Origin: Shewanella livingstonensis
Lineage (GTDB): Bacteria > Pseudomonadota > Gammaproteobacteria > Enterobacterales > Shewanellaceae
Direction of reading: 5' to 3'
Length of the DNA stretch: 64,000 bases
Assembly: GCF_003855395.1 (NCBI RefSeq)
Contig: NZ_CP034015.1
Span: 1,188,001 to 1,252,000 of the forward strand
Below the pieces are notes generated by a model. It did not search any database and was not told the DNA's origin. It worked only from the letters and a program-made list of their open reading frames with translations. Position numbers and translations under genes: made by a program. Positions 47,500 through 56,369 of this stretch are shown here, piece by piece; the stretch's first letter is position 1; every line of letters starts with the position of its first letter.

Positions 47500-47724
47500 A
47501 TGAATATTGAAAACAATGTGATAGATAACTTAGCTGAATTAGAACGCTTTCTATTGACGGTTGAAAAGGGCGGCTTAGGCTTAGAAGGGGTTGTTGGTGT
47601 GGGTATGGCAACCAGTAATGCTGATGGTCGTCATTTTGTTGCGGTATTTGGTGATAACCATAAGTTATTATTAGGTCGTTGGGTAACGAATGAAGTGTTT
47701 GAAACCGGCAAAGATATGGTGTAA
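47500..47724 (+). CDS. Small conserved hypothetical protein, 74 aa
   Basis: Soluble, slightly acidic, with GLGLEGVVGVGMATS in the middle and RHFVAVFGDNHKLLLGRW after it. No family recognised. The ATG follows GGGGAAATAA, a good ribosome site, and a strong terminator follows the stop, so it is likely a real single-gene unit. Confidence 0.6.
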   Translation: MNIENNVIDNLAELERFLLTVEKGGLGLEGVVGVGMATSNADGRHFVAVFGDNHKLLLGRWVTNEVFETGKDMV

Positions 47725-47771
47725 AACGGGTTAAAATCTACACATTGATATCAGCAGCATCCAAGCGTTTA

Positions 47772-47802
47772 AAAAGAGCAGCAACAAGGTTGCTGCTCTT
47801 TT
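47772..47802. terminator. Bidirectional terminator between the 74-aa gene and amt
   Basis: AAAAGAGCAGCAAC / GTTGCTGCTCTTTT, a perfect 14-bp stem with 3-nt loop, between convergent genes. Confidence 0.85.
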
Positions 47803-47831
47803 GTTAATTAACTTGCGAGCCAACCTCCAGG

Positions 47832-49034
47832 TTACTTATCTGAATTAGTTGAGCCAATCTTATGAATAGCTAGGTCTGCGCCAATAAATTCATCTTCTTG
47901 GCTTAGGCGTAAACTGGATATTTTATTTACTAAACCATAAACAATAATACCGCCAACAATTGCCACCACAACGCCAGCAATACTGCCAATGAGTTGCGAT
48001 ATAAAGCTGACCCCGCCAAGACCACCTAAAGCCTGCTGGCCAAAAATACCCGCAGCAATACCGCCCCACACACCGCATAAACCATGTAGAGGCCATACAC
48101 CGAGTACATCATCAATTTTAGTGCTACGTTGTAATTTGGTGTACACCAGAACAAACAAACCTCCTGCTATACCGCCAACCACAAATGCGCCAACAGGGTG
48201 CATTAAGTCAGAGCCTGCACACACGGCGACTAAACCGGCTAGTGGTCCGTTATGAATAAAACCAGGATCATTTTTACCTACTACAAGCGCCACAATAGTG
48301 CCACCAACCATGGCCATTAAACTGTTTACTGCAACTAAACCGCTAATACCGTCGAGGGTTTGTGCTGACATAACGTTAAAGCCAAACCAACCAACAATTA
48401 GCACCCAAGAGCCTAGCGCTAGAAAGGGAATGTTTGATGGAGCAAATGCAATGCCGGGTTTACGACCGCGGCGTGCACCGAGTAAATAGATAGCCACTAA
48501 CGCTAACCAGCCGCCCATAGCGTGAACCACAACAGAGCCGGCAAAATCATGAAACTGGGCGCCAAATCGGCTTTCTAACCATGCTTGAAAGCCAAAATTA
48601 CCATTCCACATTATTCCTTCGAAAAGTGGGTAAACAAAGGCAACAATCAATGCCGAAGCGAGTAAGAAAGGCCTAAAACTACCGCGTTCAGCAATACCAC
48701 CAGATACAATCGCTGGGATAGCGGCAGCAAAGGTTAATAAGAAGAAAAATTTAACCAGCTGATAGCCGTTATTTGTGGTTAAGCTTTCTGCACTAACAAA
48801 GAAGTGGCTGCCGTAAGCAATTTGATAACCAATGATAAAGTAGGCCATGGCTGAAAAAGCAAAATCAGTTAGAATTTTGACCAAAGCGTTGACCTGGTTT
48901 TTGTGCCTCACTGTGCCCATTTCTAAAAATGCAAACCCCGCGTGCATGGCTAACACCATAATTGCACCAAGTAAGATAAACAAGGTGTCTGCACTTTGTG
49001 CGATAACGCCAATCGCATCACTAATATTATTCAT
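47832..49034 (-). CDS. amt: Ammonium transporter
   Basis: 400-residue, eleven-helix Amt-family channel for NH4+/NH3 uptake in the inner membrane. Family landmarks: GAIMVLAMHAGFAFLEMG, the periplasmic gate Phe region, the pore His in FAGSVVVHAMGGWLAL near 165, and the second His in VWPLHGLCGVWGGIAAG. I start at the ATG at 49034, with GGGA upstream; a GTG four codons earlier is less likely. No glnK follows in the window, unlike the usual glnK-amt pair. The upstream region has GGTGCA elements that could be NtrC half-sites. Confidence 0.92.
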   Translation of the reverse strand: MNNISDAIGVIAQSADTLFILLGAIMVLAMHAGFAFLEMGTVRHKNQVNALVKILTDFAFSAMAYFIIGYQIAYGSHFFVSAESLTTNNGYQLVKFFFLLTFAAAIPAIVSGGIAERGSFRPFLLASALIVAFVYPLFEGIMWNGNFGFQAWLESRFGAQFHDFAGSVVVHAMGGWLALVAIYLLGARRGRKPGIAFAPSNIPFLALGSWVLIVGWFGFNVMSAQTLDGISGLVAVNSLMAMVGGTIVALVVGKNDPGFIHNGPLAGLVAVCAGSDLMHPVGAFVVGGIAGGLFVLVYTKLQRSTKIDDVLGVWPLHGLCGVWGGIAAGIFGQQALGGLGGVSFISQLIGSIAGVVVAIVGGIIVYGLVNKISSLRLSQEDEFIGADLAIHKIGSTNSDK

Positions 49035-49587
49035 TTCAGTTCCCACAAATCGATTCTCTGTTGAAATTCATGCTTTTACAGAGCAAAAATCATTCCTAAA
49101 TCACAATACATTTGGTATTTCATTGACCTGTCGTGGTGCAAATATATGAAAATGTTGCTTAAATAATCTATAAAATGATCAACATCGGTGCATTTTAAAG
49201 TGGGTTGTATGTTCAATAATAACGCCAATAACAAATGCGCATGCTGCTAATGTTTCAAGTTGGTGCACTGTTGCTTATCTTTGGTGCATTGCACGGCGGC
49301 TAAATTAACTTTATGTTAACAGTGCTGTTGAGATAATATCGAGCAAGTAAACGGTCGATATGTATTCGTATTATGAATTGTCGATGTTCCACTTACTGAG
49401 TGTTAACTCTCGGTTTCAGTTACTGAATTTTGAGTTTTGAGTGTTAAATTTTAAGCCTCAAGTGCTTGTTTTAAAGTGCTGAGTTGTAACCTCTGGATGT
49501 TAAGTGCTTAGTTCCAATATTAAGCAGTTTAATCCTTAAGAAGTTGTTACCAGCATGCCCAATAATAACTAAAATGGCGGGAGCAAT
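49035..49587. other. Divergent region between amt and the thiolase gene
   Basis: About 550 bp. The left half holds four GGTGCA words; the right half (49380-49540) is low-complexity, rich in GAGTGTTAA, GAGTTTTGAG and AAGTGCT variants, like a degenerate array. No gene found. Confidence 0.45.
49135..49288 (-). promoter_or_regulatory. Cluster of four GGTGCA elements upstream of amt
   Basis: GGTGCA at 49135, 49187, 49262 and 49283; the last two are 21 bp apart within similar TTGGTGCA(C/T)TG contexts. GGTGCA is the half-site of the NtrC consensus, and amt is a classic NtrC target. A sigma-54 box could not be fixed, so the call is tentative. Confidence 0.4.
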
Positions 49588-50757
49588 ATGACAGCAGTAA
49601 GAGTAGCAGGCGTTGGGATGATCCCTTTTTGTAAACCGGGTAATCATCAACCGTATCGTGTCATGGCGGCTAAAGCTATTAAGCTAGCATTAACCGATGC
49701 TGGTCTTGACGCCAAGTCAATTGGCCAAGCATATGGAGCCTATATTTATGGCGACAGCACCTGCGCGCAGCATGCATTCTACGATGTAATCCAAAGCGGT
49801 ATTCCAATTATCAATGTTAACAATAATTGTTCCAGTGGCTCGACAGCGTTATTTCTTGCGCGCCAAGCGGTGTTGTCTGGACAAGTGGATTGTGCGTTAG
49901 CATTTGGATTTGAAGAAATGCAACCAGGTGCATTGGGGTCGCATTGGACTGACAGAGAAAGCCCTTTTGAGCGGATTGAGCCAGTGTTAAAGCAGTTTAA
50001 TGCCCCGCAAGGCCCAATCGCATTACGCGCTTTTGGTGCCGCAGGCCGACATTATTTGGATAAGTACCATGTTGGTGCCGATATTTTTGCCAAGGTGGCA
50101 GAAAAGTCACGCCGTCATGCGCTGCAAAATCCATACTCGATGTTTTCAACGTCATTAACGTACCAGCAAGTACTTGATGATAAATTAATTTACGATAACT
50201 ATTTAACACGGCTTATGGCCTGTCCTCCTACCTGTGGTGCGGCTGCAACCATTGTCTGTAGCGAAAAATTTGCCCGTAAAAACGGCATAACATCCAAGGT
50301 AAAGATTATTGCGCAGGCAATGGCAACCGATACACAGCTGTCGTGGCAAGATCCTATTTATGCCGTTGGTAAAGGCATGACACAACAGGCTGCTGAGCAG
50401 GTTTTCCGCGAGGCCGGTATTAGCCCCACTGATATTGATGTGATTGAGTTGCATGACTGTTTTACCCCTAATGAAGTGATCACTTACGAGGCATTAGGCT
50501 TATGTGCCGAAGGCGGCGCAGCAGAATTGATTGCTAATGGTGACAACACTTATGGCGGTAAATTTGTCATTGGGCCATCGGGTGGATTAATGTCCAAAGG
50601 GCACCCAATTGGTGCTACCGGGCTAGCACAATGCACTGAATTAACCTGGCACTTACGTGGTCAAGCTGGCAACAGACAAGTCGATAATGCCAAATTAGCC
50701 TTGCAGCATAATGTAGGTTTAGGTGGCGCGGTGGTGGTAACGTTATATGGCGTTTAA
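49588..50757 (+). CDS. SCP-x-type thiolase (lipid-transfer protein family)
   Basis: 389 residues of the non-decarboxylating thiolase/SCP-x group. The acylatable Cys is in NVNNNCSSGSTAL near residue 82-94, then VIELHDCFTPNEV, and the catalytic C-terminal GGLMSKGHPIGATGLAQ near 331-347. Probably acts on acyl-CoA or sterol-like side chains; substrate unknown. GGGAGC precedes the ATG. It is convergent with the PepSY gene across a strong hairpin. Confidence 0.85.
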   Translation: MTAVRVAGVGMIPFCKPGNHQPYRVMAAKAIKLALTDAGLDAKSIGQAYGAYIYGDSTCAQHAFYDVIQSGIPIINVNNNCSSGSTALFLARQAVLSGQVDCALAFGFEEMQPGALGSHWTDRESPFERIEPVLKQFNAPQGPIALRAFGAAGRHYLDKYHVGADIFAKVAEKSRRHALQNPYSMFSTSLTYQQVLDDKLIYDNYLTRLMACPPTCGAAATIVCSEKFARKNGITSKVKIIAQAMATDTQLSWQDPIYAVGKGMTQQAAEQVFREAGISPTDIDVIELHDCFTPNEVITYEALGLCAEGGAAELIANGDNTYGGKFVIGPSGGLMSKGHPIGATGLAQCTELTWHLRGQAGNRQVDNAKLALQHNVGLGGAVVVTLYGV

Positions 50758-50777
50758 CTAACGGTTTGATTTCATGC

Positions 50778-50818
50778 TGCGCTACATTGCCTTTGATGTA
50801 TGAAGGCAATGTGGCGCA
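50778..50818. terminator. Long hairpin between convergent genes
   Basis: TGCGCTACATTGCCTT / AAGGCAATGTGGCGCA, 16-bp stem with one wobble and a 9-nt loop. No T run is present, so it may act as an RNA-end structure for both genes rather than a standard terminator. Confidence 0.6.
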
Positions 50819-50835
50819 ATATGCAGGGCTGTTCG

Positions 50836-51921
50836 TTAACGGGCTTTTTTACGACTAAAAGTACGTCGGTAAAAGGTCACCACACTGAATGATAAAATCA
50901 ATGTGCCAATGAGTGACACCAAGGTAATCAACATTACATAGCTTGCTGGCATGTACAGTCCATCGTGTAGAGGTCGAACAAAACTGGCAATTTTAGCTGA
51001 TAAAGGTCGGTCACTGTGTTTGATTACTGACTCAATCGTTCCTTGTTGATAATTCATGCTGATCCGATCCGCTTCTCTTAACCATACGCCTTGATGTTCA
51101 TCGAATTGAATACTGTACACAAGGTCTTGTGGTTTATCTGTTTCTGCTTGCTGGCCTTTATTTGGCTTCGAGCGTGGTTTACTCACCGATACAAGCTCTG
51201 CGTCTGGCCAAATTTGTTGTGCGTTGCTTAGCTGGCTTAACCAATGATTTTGTTGGCTGACAGGATAAGTTTGTGTCTGTTCGCTGGTGGTATCTTGCTT
51301 AAGAGCACCTGTCCATAAGCTGTTGTAAGTGATTAAAAATCCGCTGATACACAATATAAATAATGGTACGGAAATAAATAATCCCAGTTGAATATGGCTT
51401 TTAAGTAAACTGCTTGAGCGGGTATTTTTAGGGATACTTTGTTTTAATCTAAAGCCATTACGCACTCGCCACCACAGGTAAATACCAATCAAGGTGACAA
51501 TACCACCTGCCAAAGAAGCCCACGCATTGATGTATTTGCCACCATTATCGATAAGAAAATTACGATGCAGCCAGAAAGCGGTTTCATAAAAAGGTAAGTC
51601 GAATGAAGAGCTACTGCTAAGTTCATTGAGTTGATTGTCTAATGCTATCGCTTTACCGCGAGTGCTAGCCTGAACATAAGGCGTATGTTCAGTTGGAAAA
51701 CGAATGGTGCTCATACTGGGGTAGCGTTCAAATAAACGGCTTACCGTATCAGCTTTTTGCTCAAGAGTGAGCGCCACAAATACTTGGCCTTTATTGTCTG
51801 TGCGTTTAAGTAAATCGACGCTACCTAAATAAACGCCTGTGGTCAGTACAATTAACATAGTGATGCTAATGAAAAAACCTACCCAGTTATGAAACCATTT
51901 TAATGCCGAAACCATGCTCAT
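50836..51921 (-). CDS. PepSY-associated TM-helix protein
   Basis: 361 residues with four membrane helices: WVGFFISITMLIVLTTGVYL, INAWASLAGGIVTLIGIYLWW, QLGLFISVPLFILCISGFLI and PASYVMLITLVSLIGTLILS. The first helices and the periplasmic loops fit the PepSY_TM family, often linked to siderophore reduction or iron uptake. A Fur-like element lies about 100 bp upstream. No TonB receptor is adjacent, so the partner is unknown. Confidence 0.82.
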   Translation of the reverse strand: MSMVSALKWFHNWVGFFISITMLIVLTTGVYLGSVDLLKRTDNKGQVFVALTLEQKADTVSRLFERYPSMSTIRFPTEHTPYVQASTRGKAIALDNQLNELSSSSSFDLPFYETAFWLHRNFLIDNGGKYINAWASLAGGIVTLIGIYLWWRVRNGFRLKQSIPKNTRSSSLLKSHIQLGLFISVPLFILCISGFLITYNSLWTGALKQDTTSEQTQTYPVSQQNHWLSQLSNAQQIWPDAELVSVSKPRSKPNKGQQAETDKPQDLVYSIQFDEHQGVWLREADRISMNYQQGTIESVIKHSDRPLSAKIASFVRPLHDGLYMPASYVMLITLVSLIGTLILSFSVVTFYRRTFSRKKAR

Positions 51922-52020
51922 GTTGTGTACTCAGTTACCCACTGCAAAATTACAGATAAATTATAAAACCAGCTGATTTTATTGTGCTTTCTATTTTAAT
52001 GGCCGAACTAATAATATTAG

Positions 52021-52042
52021 TAATGATAATTAATCTCATTTA
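52021..52042 (-). promoter_or_regulatory. Possible Fur box upstream of the PepSY gene
   Basis: TAATGATAATTAATCTCATT matches the GATAATGATAATCATTATC-type consensus in the left half and partly in the right. It is about 100 bp upstream of the PepSY ATG. Iron control would suit the family; the match is imperfect. Confidence 0.4.
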
Positions 52043-52212
52043 ATTGTTCAATTAAATAAGTGTAAAGATGTCGTGATTTAGCAGATTTAAGGCTTTAATA
52101 GCATTAACGGTGGTCAGCTTACTTGAGGTCATACGGGCTTCATTATGAGAACTGATTAAACACCAGATAAATACAGTTATTGTTTTATAGCAAGCTAAGG
52201 TTTTTAATTATT

Positions 52213-52251
52213 TTGAGCAATCACTCAAAATAAACTTGAGCGAACGTTCAA
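52213..52251 (+). promoter_or_regulatory. Two operator-like palindromes upstream of the AhpD-like gene
   Basis: TTGAGCAATCACTCAA (52213-52228) and TTGAGCGAACGTTCAA (52236-52251) are near-palindromes 23 bp apart, about two helical turns. The shape TTGA(G/A)CG..CG(T/C)TCAA resembles TetR/AcrR-family operators. They lie 69 bp before the ATG, over the likely promoter. The repressor is not adjacent. Confidence 0.55.
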
Positions 52252-52320
52252 ATTGATTTATAGTGGTCTCAATTCGAAACAAAACATCCTCAAATTTATT
52301 AATCTAAGCGAGAGAATATT

Positions 52321-52863
52321 ATGACTCCATTTACTATCCATACCATTGAAAGTGCACCAGAAGAAAGTAAAGCCATGTTGGAAGGCGCGAAAAAGCAAAT
52401 GGGTATGGTACCTAACTTATTTGGCGTGTTGGCAGAATCTCCAAGCACATTGCAAGCTTACCAACAGTTACATCAGGCTTTTTTAGACACATCATTTAAT
52501 CCTGAAGAACTAACGGTTGTATGGCAAACCATTAACGTTGAACACGAATGTGGCTATTGTGTACCAGCACATACAGGTATTGCACATTCAATGAAAGTAG
52601 ACCCAGCGTTAACTGAAGCATTGCGTAATAAAACGACGATGCCAACTGCAAAATTACAAGCGTTACAAGATGCAACATTAAGTATCGTACGTAACCGCGG
52701 TAACATTTCACAAGCAGAACTAGCAGCATTTTATGCCGCTGGTTATGGCCAACAGCAGGTGCTAGAAATCATTTTAGGCTTGTCACAAAAAGTGATCAGT
52801 AATTACACCAACCATGTAGCAAAAACACCGGTTGATGATGTATTCAAAAAGTTTGCTTGGTAA
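52321..52863 (+). CDS. Carboxymuconolactone decarboxylase/AhpD-like protein
   Basis: 180 residues of the AhpD-like alpha-helical family. The active-site motif is ECGYCVPAHTGIAH near residues 77-90 (C-x-x-C and H), which in AhpD-type members gives alkylhydroperoxidase-like disulfide chemistry. It is upstream of a FrnE-like DsbA protein (180 bp gap with a terminator), so a redox theme is shared. Two TetR-type operators precede it, suggesting induction by a small molecule or stress. AGCGAGAG serves as ribosome site. Confidence 0.85.
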   Translation: MTPFTIHTIESAPEESKAMLEGAKKQMGMVPNLFGVLAESPSTLQAYQQLHQAFLDTSFNPEELTVVWQTINVEHECGYCVPAHTGIAHSMKVDPALTEALRNKTTMPTAKLQALQDATLSIVRNRGNISQAELAAFYAAGYGQQQVLEIILGLSQKVISNYTNHVAKTPVDDVFKKFAW

Positions 52864-52951
52864 TTCTTTACCAACATTGTTACCGACATTTTGATCGACA
52901 TTTTTATTAAAGATTATCATTCACGATAAGTCGATGAATGTATGACTTCCT

Positions 52952-52997
52952 AATACCAATGCCCGCGTTATCGCACATGGCATTGGTATTTTTTTAT
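52952..52997 (+). terminator. Terminator after the AhpD-like gene
   Basis: AATACCAATGCC / GGCATTGGTATT perfect 12-bp stem, 15-nt loop, then T-run. It separates the gene from the downstream FrnE-like gene. Confidence 0.8.
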
Positions 52998-53043
52998 CAG
53001 GTTTGAGTGAGTAAAACGTACTTGAACAGATGAGGAGCACCAA

Positions 53044-53691
53044 ATGACAGCAAAGATTAAACTCGATATTATTTCAGATGTGGTGTGCCCTTGGTGCATT
53101 GTCGGTTATAAACACTTAGAAGCGGCGATAAATGAACTTGGCTTACAAGATCAGGTTGAGATTGAGTGGCAGCCATTTGAACTTAACCCAAACATGCCTG
53201 CAGAGGGCGAAAATCTGCGTGAGCATTCTGCCAGAAAATACGGTACAACCCCGGAAGGTAGCGTTCGTGCACGGGCCAATATTGCTCAACAGGGGGCTGA
53301 ACATGGCTTTATTTTTGACTATTTTGAACAGATGAAAATGGTTAACACTTTAGACGCTCATGTACTGTTGGAATACGCTAAAGAAGTGAGTAAGCAAACA
53401 GAGCTTAAACTGCGTTTATTCAGTGCCTTTTTTACCGAACATAAAGATATTTCAAACCGTGAAGTGCTAGCCGCTGAACTCATTGCTGTGGGTATTAATG
53501 CCACTGAAGCCATAAGTTTACTTGATAATGCATCAGTGGCTGAACAGGTTCGCGCCAAAGAAGCCCATTGGCAGCAACTCGGTATTTCAGGTGTACCCAC
53601 TGTCATTTTTAACCAATCGAGTGCATTAACTGGCGCGCATCCTGTTGAAGCATATAAACAAGTATTGTCAGAGTTGATGGCCCAGTGCTAA
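53044..53691 (+). CDS. FrnE-like DsbA-family oxidoreductase
   Basis: 215 residues, cytoplasmic (no signal). The redox motif C-P-W-C is in SDVVCPWCIVGYKHLE near 16-19 of the chain, and the helical insert and cis-Pro loop GISGVPTVIFN near 180-190 complete the fold. FrnE-type proteins act as dithiol oxidoreductases in stress resistance or polyketide chemistry. GAGGAG precedes the ATG. A 31-bp gap separates its stop from a MITE. Confidence 0.88.
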   Translation: MTAKIKLDIISDVVCPWCIVGYKHLEAAINELGLQDQVEIEWQPFELNPNMPAEGENLREHSARKYGTTPEGSVRARANIAQQGAEHGFIFDYFEQMKMVNTLDAHVLLEYAKEVSKQTELKLRLFSAFFTEHKDISNREVLAAELIAVGINATEAISLLDNASVAEQVRAKEAHWQQLGISGVPTVIFNQSSALTGAHPVEAYKQVLSELMAQC

Positions 53692-53722
53692 TTACATTGG
53701 ACCTATATTGTTGAGTATTACA

Positions 53723-53991
53723 CTAGGGCCTGTTGATCTTTGCTGGTTGAATTTTGTTCAAGTTAAAAACGTTTTAATCGAGGCGAATGGATTGATGCCT
53801 AGTCATCTAAGCAAAATGCATTCAACAAAGAGTAAAACGTTTTTAGCCGAACCCTTCGGGCAGCGTTTGTTGGCCATTTTTACTGTGTTATCGACTTTTT
53901 ATGTAGAATAACTACACCTCAAAGTCTCTGCCTTGTACAAATGGCCAACAATTCGCTGCAAAAATAACCTTGAAAGATCAACAGGCCCTAG
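53723..53991. mobile_element. Complete 269-bp MITE with CTAG ends
   Basis: Flanked by CTAG on both sides with terminal inverted repeats CTAGGGCCTGTTGATCTTT (19 bp exact). The interior holds no transposase; it includes ACGTTTTAATCG, CGAACCCTTCGGGCAGCG and GGCCAACA segments. The right CTAG supplies the TAG stop of the molybdoenzyme gene. A 24-32 bp fragment of the same end occurs at 20829. TA/CTAG targeting is known for IS630-type and some IS5-type elements, so one of these could mobilise it. Confidence 0.8.
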
Positions 53992-56369
53992 ATCTGAGCC
54001 ACATTAATCACTTGTTTGCTTGATGATGTGATAATCACTGGTATCGATTTTGATGTGGGGGTAGATGAACCTATCCCCACACTGTTAATGGATACCAGTG
54101 GATTCGTCTCAGGATAATAAGCAGCAATGTTACCGCGTGGAATGTCGTAATAAACCACGCTAAAGCCACAGACTTTGCGGACGATATTGTCGTTGGCAAC
54201 AGACTGTATATCAATAAGTTGGTCTTCAAGCAGATTAAGCTGAAGAGCATCTTGTTGGTTCATAAACAATACATTCCGCTTACCTTTAATACCGCGATAT
54301 CGGTCGTCCATTCCATAAATAGTGGTGTTGTATTGGTCGTGAGATCGCAAACTTTGCAGTAGAAAAATAGCTTGTTGTTCGGCGGATGACGCAGTTGTTT
54401 GTGCGTTGCTTGAGCAATCTGCGATGACAGATTCGGGCAATTCACTTGGATTAAATTGAGCTAATTGATTACTGGTGTTCCAAATAAGTTCTGCAGCGCT
54501 ATTACCAAGATAAAATCCGGCGGGTTGTTCGATACGTTGATTAAAATCGCTAAACCCTGCAATGGTGTTTTCGATAAGATTACGGATAAGACTATAGTCG
54601 TCACGCAGAGCTAACCAGTCGAGCTTGCTACCAACATGAGCCGTTGGATTAAGTGGGTTGTGATTCGCTTGCTTAGTGTCGGTCTGCTTATGGCTATGAT
54701 TAGTATAACTGAAGCTTGCATGGGCCATTTGGGCAACAATATCAATTTCAGATAAGCATTGTTCAGAGGCGGGTTGTGTCATACCTGTTGAAGCATGAAC
54801 CATGCTAAAGGTATCTTCAACGGTGATTTTTTGAATACCGCTTAGCTGCTTGTCTAATTCGGTACGGCCTAAACAAGGTAAAATTAAGGCGTCGTGTGTT
54901 ACTTGTAAGTGGCTGCGATTAAGCTTAGTGCTGATTTGAACATTGAGTTCAGCATTGCGCATGGCTTGGTAGGTAAAATCAGTATCGGGCGCCGCAGCCG
55001 CAAGGTTTCCACCTAAACAAATTAGCACCTTACTCTGTTTACTGTGCAGAGCTTTAAGTGCTTCAACCACATTGTGGCCAGCTTGACGGGGTAAGGTCGT
55101 CGATAAATGTTGCTCTATGCGAGTGATAAAATCTGCCGATGGCTGTTCATTTATGCCCATGGTGCGGTTACCTTGGACATTGCTGTGGCCGCGTACAGGG
55201 CATAATCCGGCGCCTTTTTTACCTATTTGACCACATAAAAGATGCAGGTTTACCACTTCACTAATAATATCGACCGAATGCTTGTGTTGAGTTAAGCCCA
55301 TGGCCCAGCAGCTGATCACGGTTTTGCTGTCACTAAATACAGTAGCGGCTTGAATAATCTCTGCTTTTGTTAGCCCTGATTGTTGCTCAATTTTATCCCA
55401 GCTGGTGTGCTTTACACTGTGTTGATAGTCTTCAAAAAATGCACTGTGTTGTTTAATAAAGTGATGATCAACTTTGTCCGGGCGTTGTTCAATAATAAAT
55501 TTAGCCATACCGCGCGCCGCTGCCATGTCGCCGCCCAACTTAGGGGTTAAATATAAATGGCTGATGGTTGTGGCTGCTGGAGTGAGCAATTCTATCGGGT
55601 TTTGTGGGCTGGCGAATTTTTCTAAGGCAACTTCTTTAAGATTATTAAAGGTAACGATTTTACAGCCTTGTTTAGCAGCCTTGCGCAGCGTGTTCATCAT
55701 TCTTGGGTGATTAGTGCCGGGGTTTTGGCCAAACACAAAAATAGCTTCAGCGGCATCAAAGTCATCGAGTACCACGGTACCTTTACCAATTCCGATTGAT
55801 TTTGTCAGTGCAATCCCGCTGGCTTCATGACACATATTGGAGCAATCAGGAAAATTATTGGTGCCATAAAGTCGACCAAATAGTTGGTATAAATAAGAGG
55901 CTTCGTTACTGGCGCGCCCAGAAGTATAAAACTCAACTTGCTCGGGACTGCTTAAACTGTTGAGCTTGGTGGCGATAATCGAAAATGCCTCAGACCAGGT
56001 TACTGGCTCATAATGATCCGTTATCGCATTAAAGCGCATTGGTTCGGTTAAACGCCCCTGATACTCTAACCAGTAGTCGGTCTGTTTTGCTAGTTGGCGT
56101 ACAGAATGCTGAGCAAAAAAATCGCGGCCAACGCCTTTGCCTGTTGATTCCCATGCCACGGCTTTAGCACCATTTTCGCAAAACTGAAATGCACCTTGTT
56201 TGTTATCACCCCAGGCACAACCCGGACAATCGAAGCCATCGGTTTGATTAACACGGAGTAAGTTTTTAAGGTTTTGTTTAGTGTGTTGGCTGCGAAGTAC
56301 ATGAGCAAATGTGGCTTGCAGTGAAGGAAATCCGCCGGCTTTAGTTGGTTTCTGATGATGACTAGACAT
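53988..56369 (-). CDS. FdhF/YdeP-family molybdopterin oxidoreductase
   Basis: 793 residues, soluble, no Tat or signal peptide. N-terminal CPGCAWGDNKQGAFQFC-ENGAKAV is typical of YdeP-like proteins. The Mo ligand position reads DCSNMCHEASG near 180, with Cys in place of the selenocysteine of E. coli FdhF. The C-terminal cofactor domain includes MDDRYRGIKGKRNVLFMNQQDA. E. coli YdeP relates to acid resistance; the substrate is unproven. The TAG stop lies in the CTAG end of the adjacent MITE. Its ATG overlaps the fdhD stop by 8 bp, so the two are coupled. Confidence 0.88.
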   Translation of the reverse strand: MSSHHQKPTKAGGFPSLQATFAHVLRSQHTKQNLKNLLRVNQTDGFDCPGCAWGDNKQGAFQFCENGAKAVAWESTGKGVGRDFFAQHSVRQLAKQTDYWLEYQGRLTEPMRFNAITDHYEPVTWSEAFSIIATKLNSLSSPEQVEFYTSGRASNEASYLYQLFGRLYGTNNFPDCSNMCHEASGIALTKSIGIGKGTVVLDDFDAAEAIFVFGQNPGTNHPRMMNTLRKAAKQGCKIVTFNNLKEVALEKFASPQNPIELLTPAATTISHLYLTPKLGGDMAAARGMAKFIIEQRPDKVDHHFIKQHSAFFEDYQHSVKHTSWDKIEQQSGLTKAEIIQAATVFSDSKTVISCWAMGLTQHKHSVDIISEVVNLHLLCGQIGKKGAGLCPVRGHSNVQGNRTMGINEQPSADFITRIEQHLSTTLPRQAGHNVVEALKALHSKQSKVLICLGGNLAAAAPDTDFTYQAMRNAELNVQISTKLNRSHLQVTHDALILPCLGRTELDKQLSGIQKITVEDTFSMVHASTGMTQPASEQCLSEIDIVAQMAHASFSYTNHSHKQTDTKQANHNPLNPTAHVGSKLDWLALRDDYSLIRNLIENTIAGFSDFNQRIEQPAGFYLGNSAAELIWNTSNQLAQFNPSELPESVIADCSSNAQTTASSAEQQAIFLLQSLRSHDQYNTTIYGMDDRYRGIKGKRNVLFMNQQDALQLNLLEDQLIDIQSVANDNIVRKVCGFSVVYYDIPRGNIAAYYPETNPLVSINSVGIGSSTPTSKSIPVIITSSSKQVINVAQI

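Larger units (their letters stand above)
51922..52320. other. Divergent regulatory region between PepSY and AhpD-like genes
   Basis: About 400 bp with an AT-rich Fur-like element (52021-52042) nearer the PepSY gene and two 16-bp operator-like palindromes (52213 and 52236) nearer the AhpD-like gene. Confidence 0.5.

Noticed and set aside
49380..49540. True tandem repeat array before the thiolase gene
   Set aside because: GAGTGTTAA and AAGTGCT words recur but with no fixed period, so it is low-complexity sequence rather than an array.
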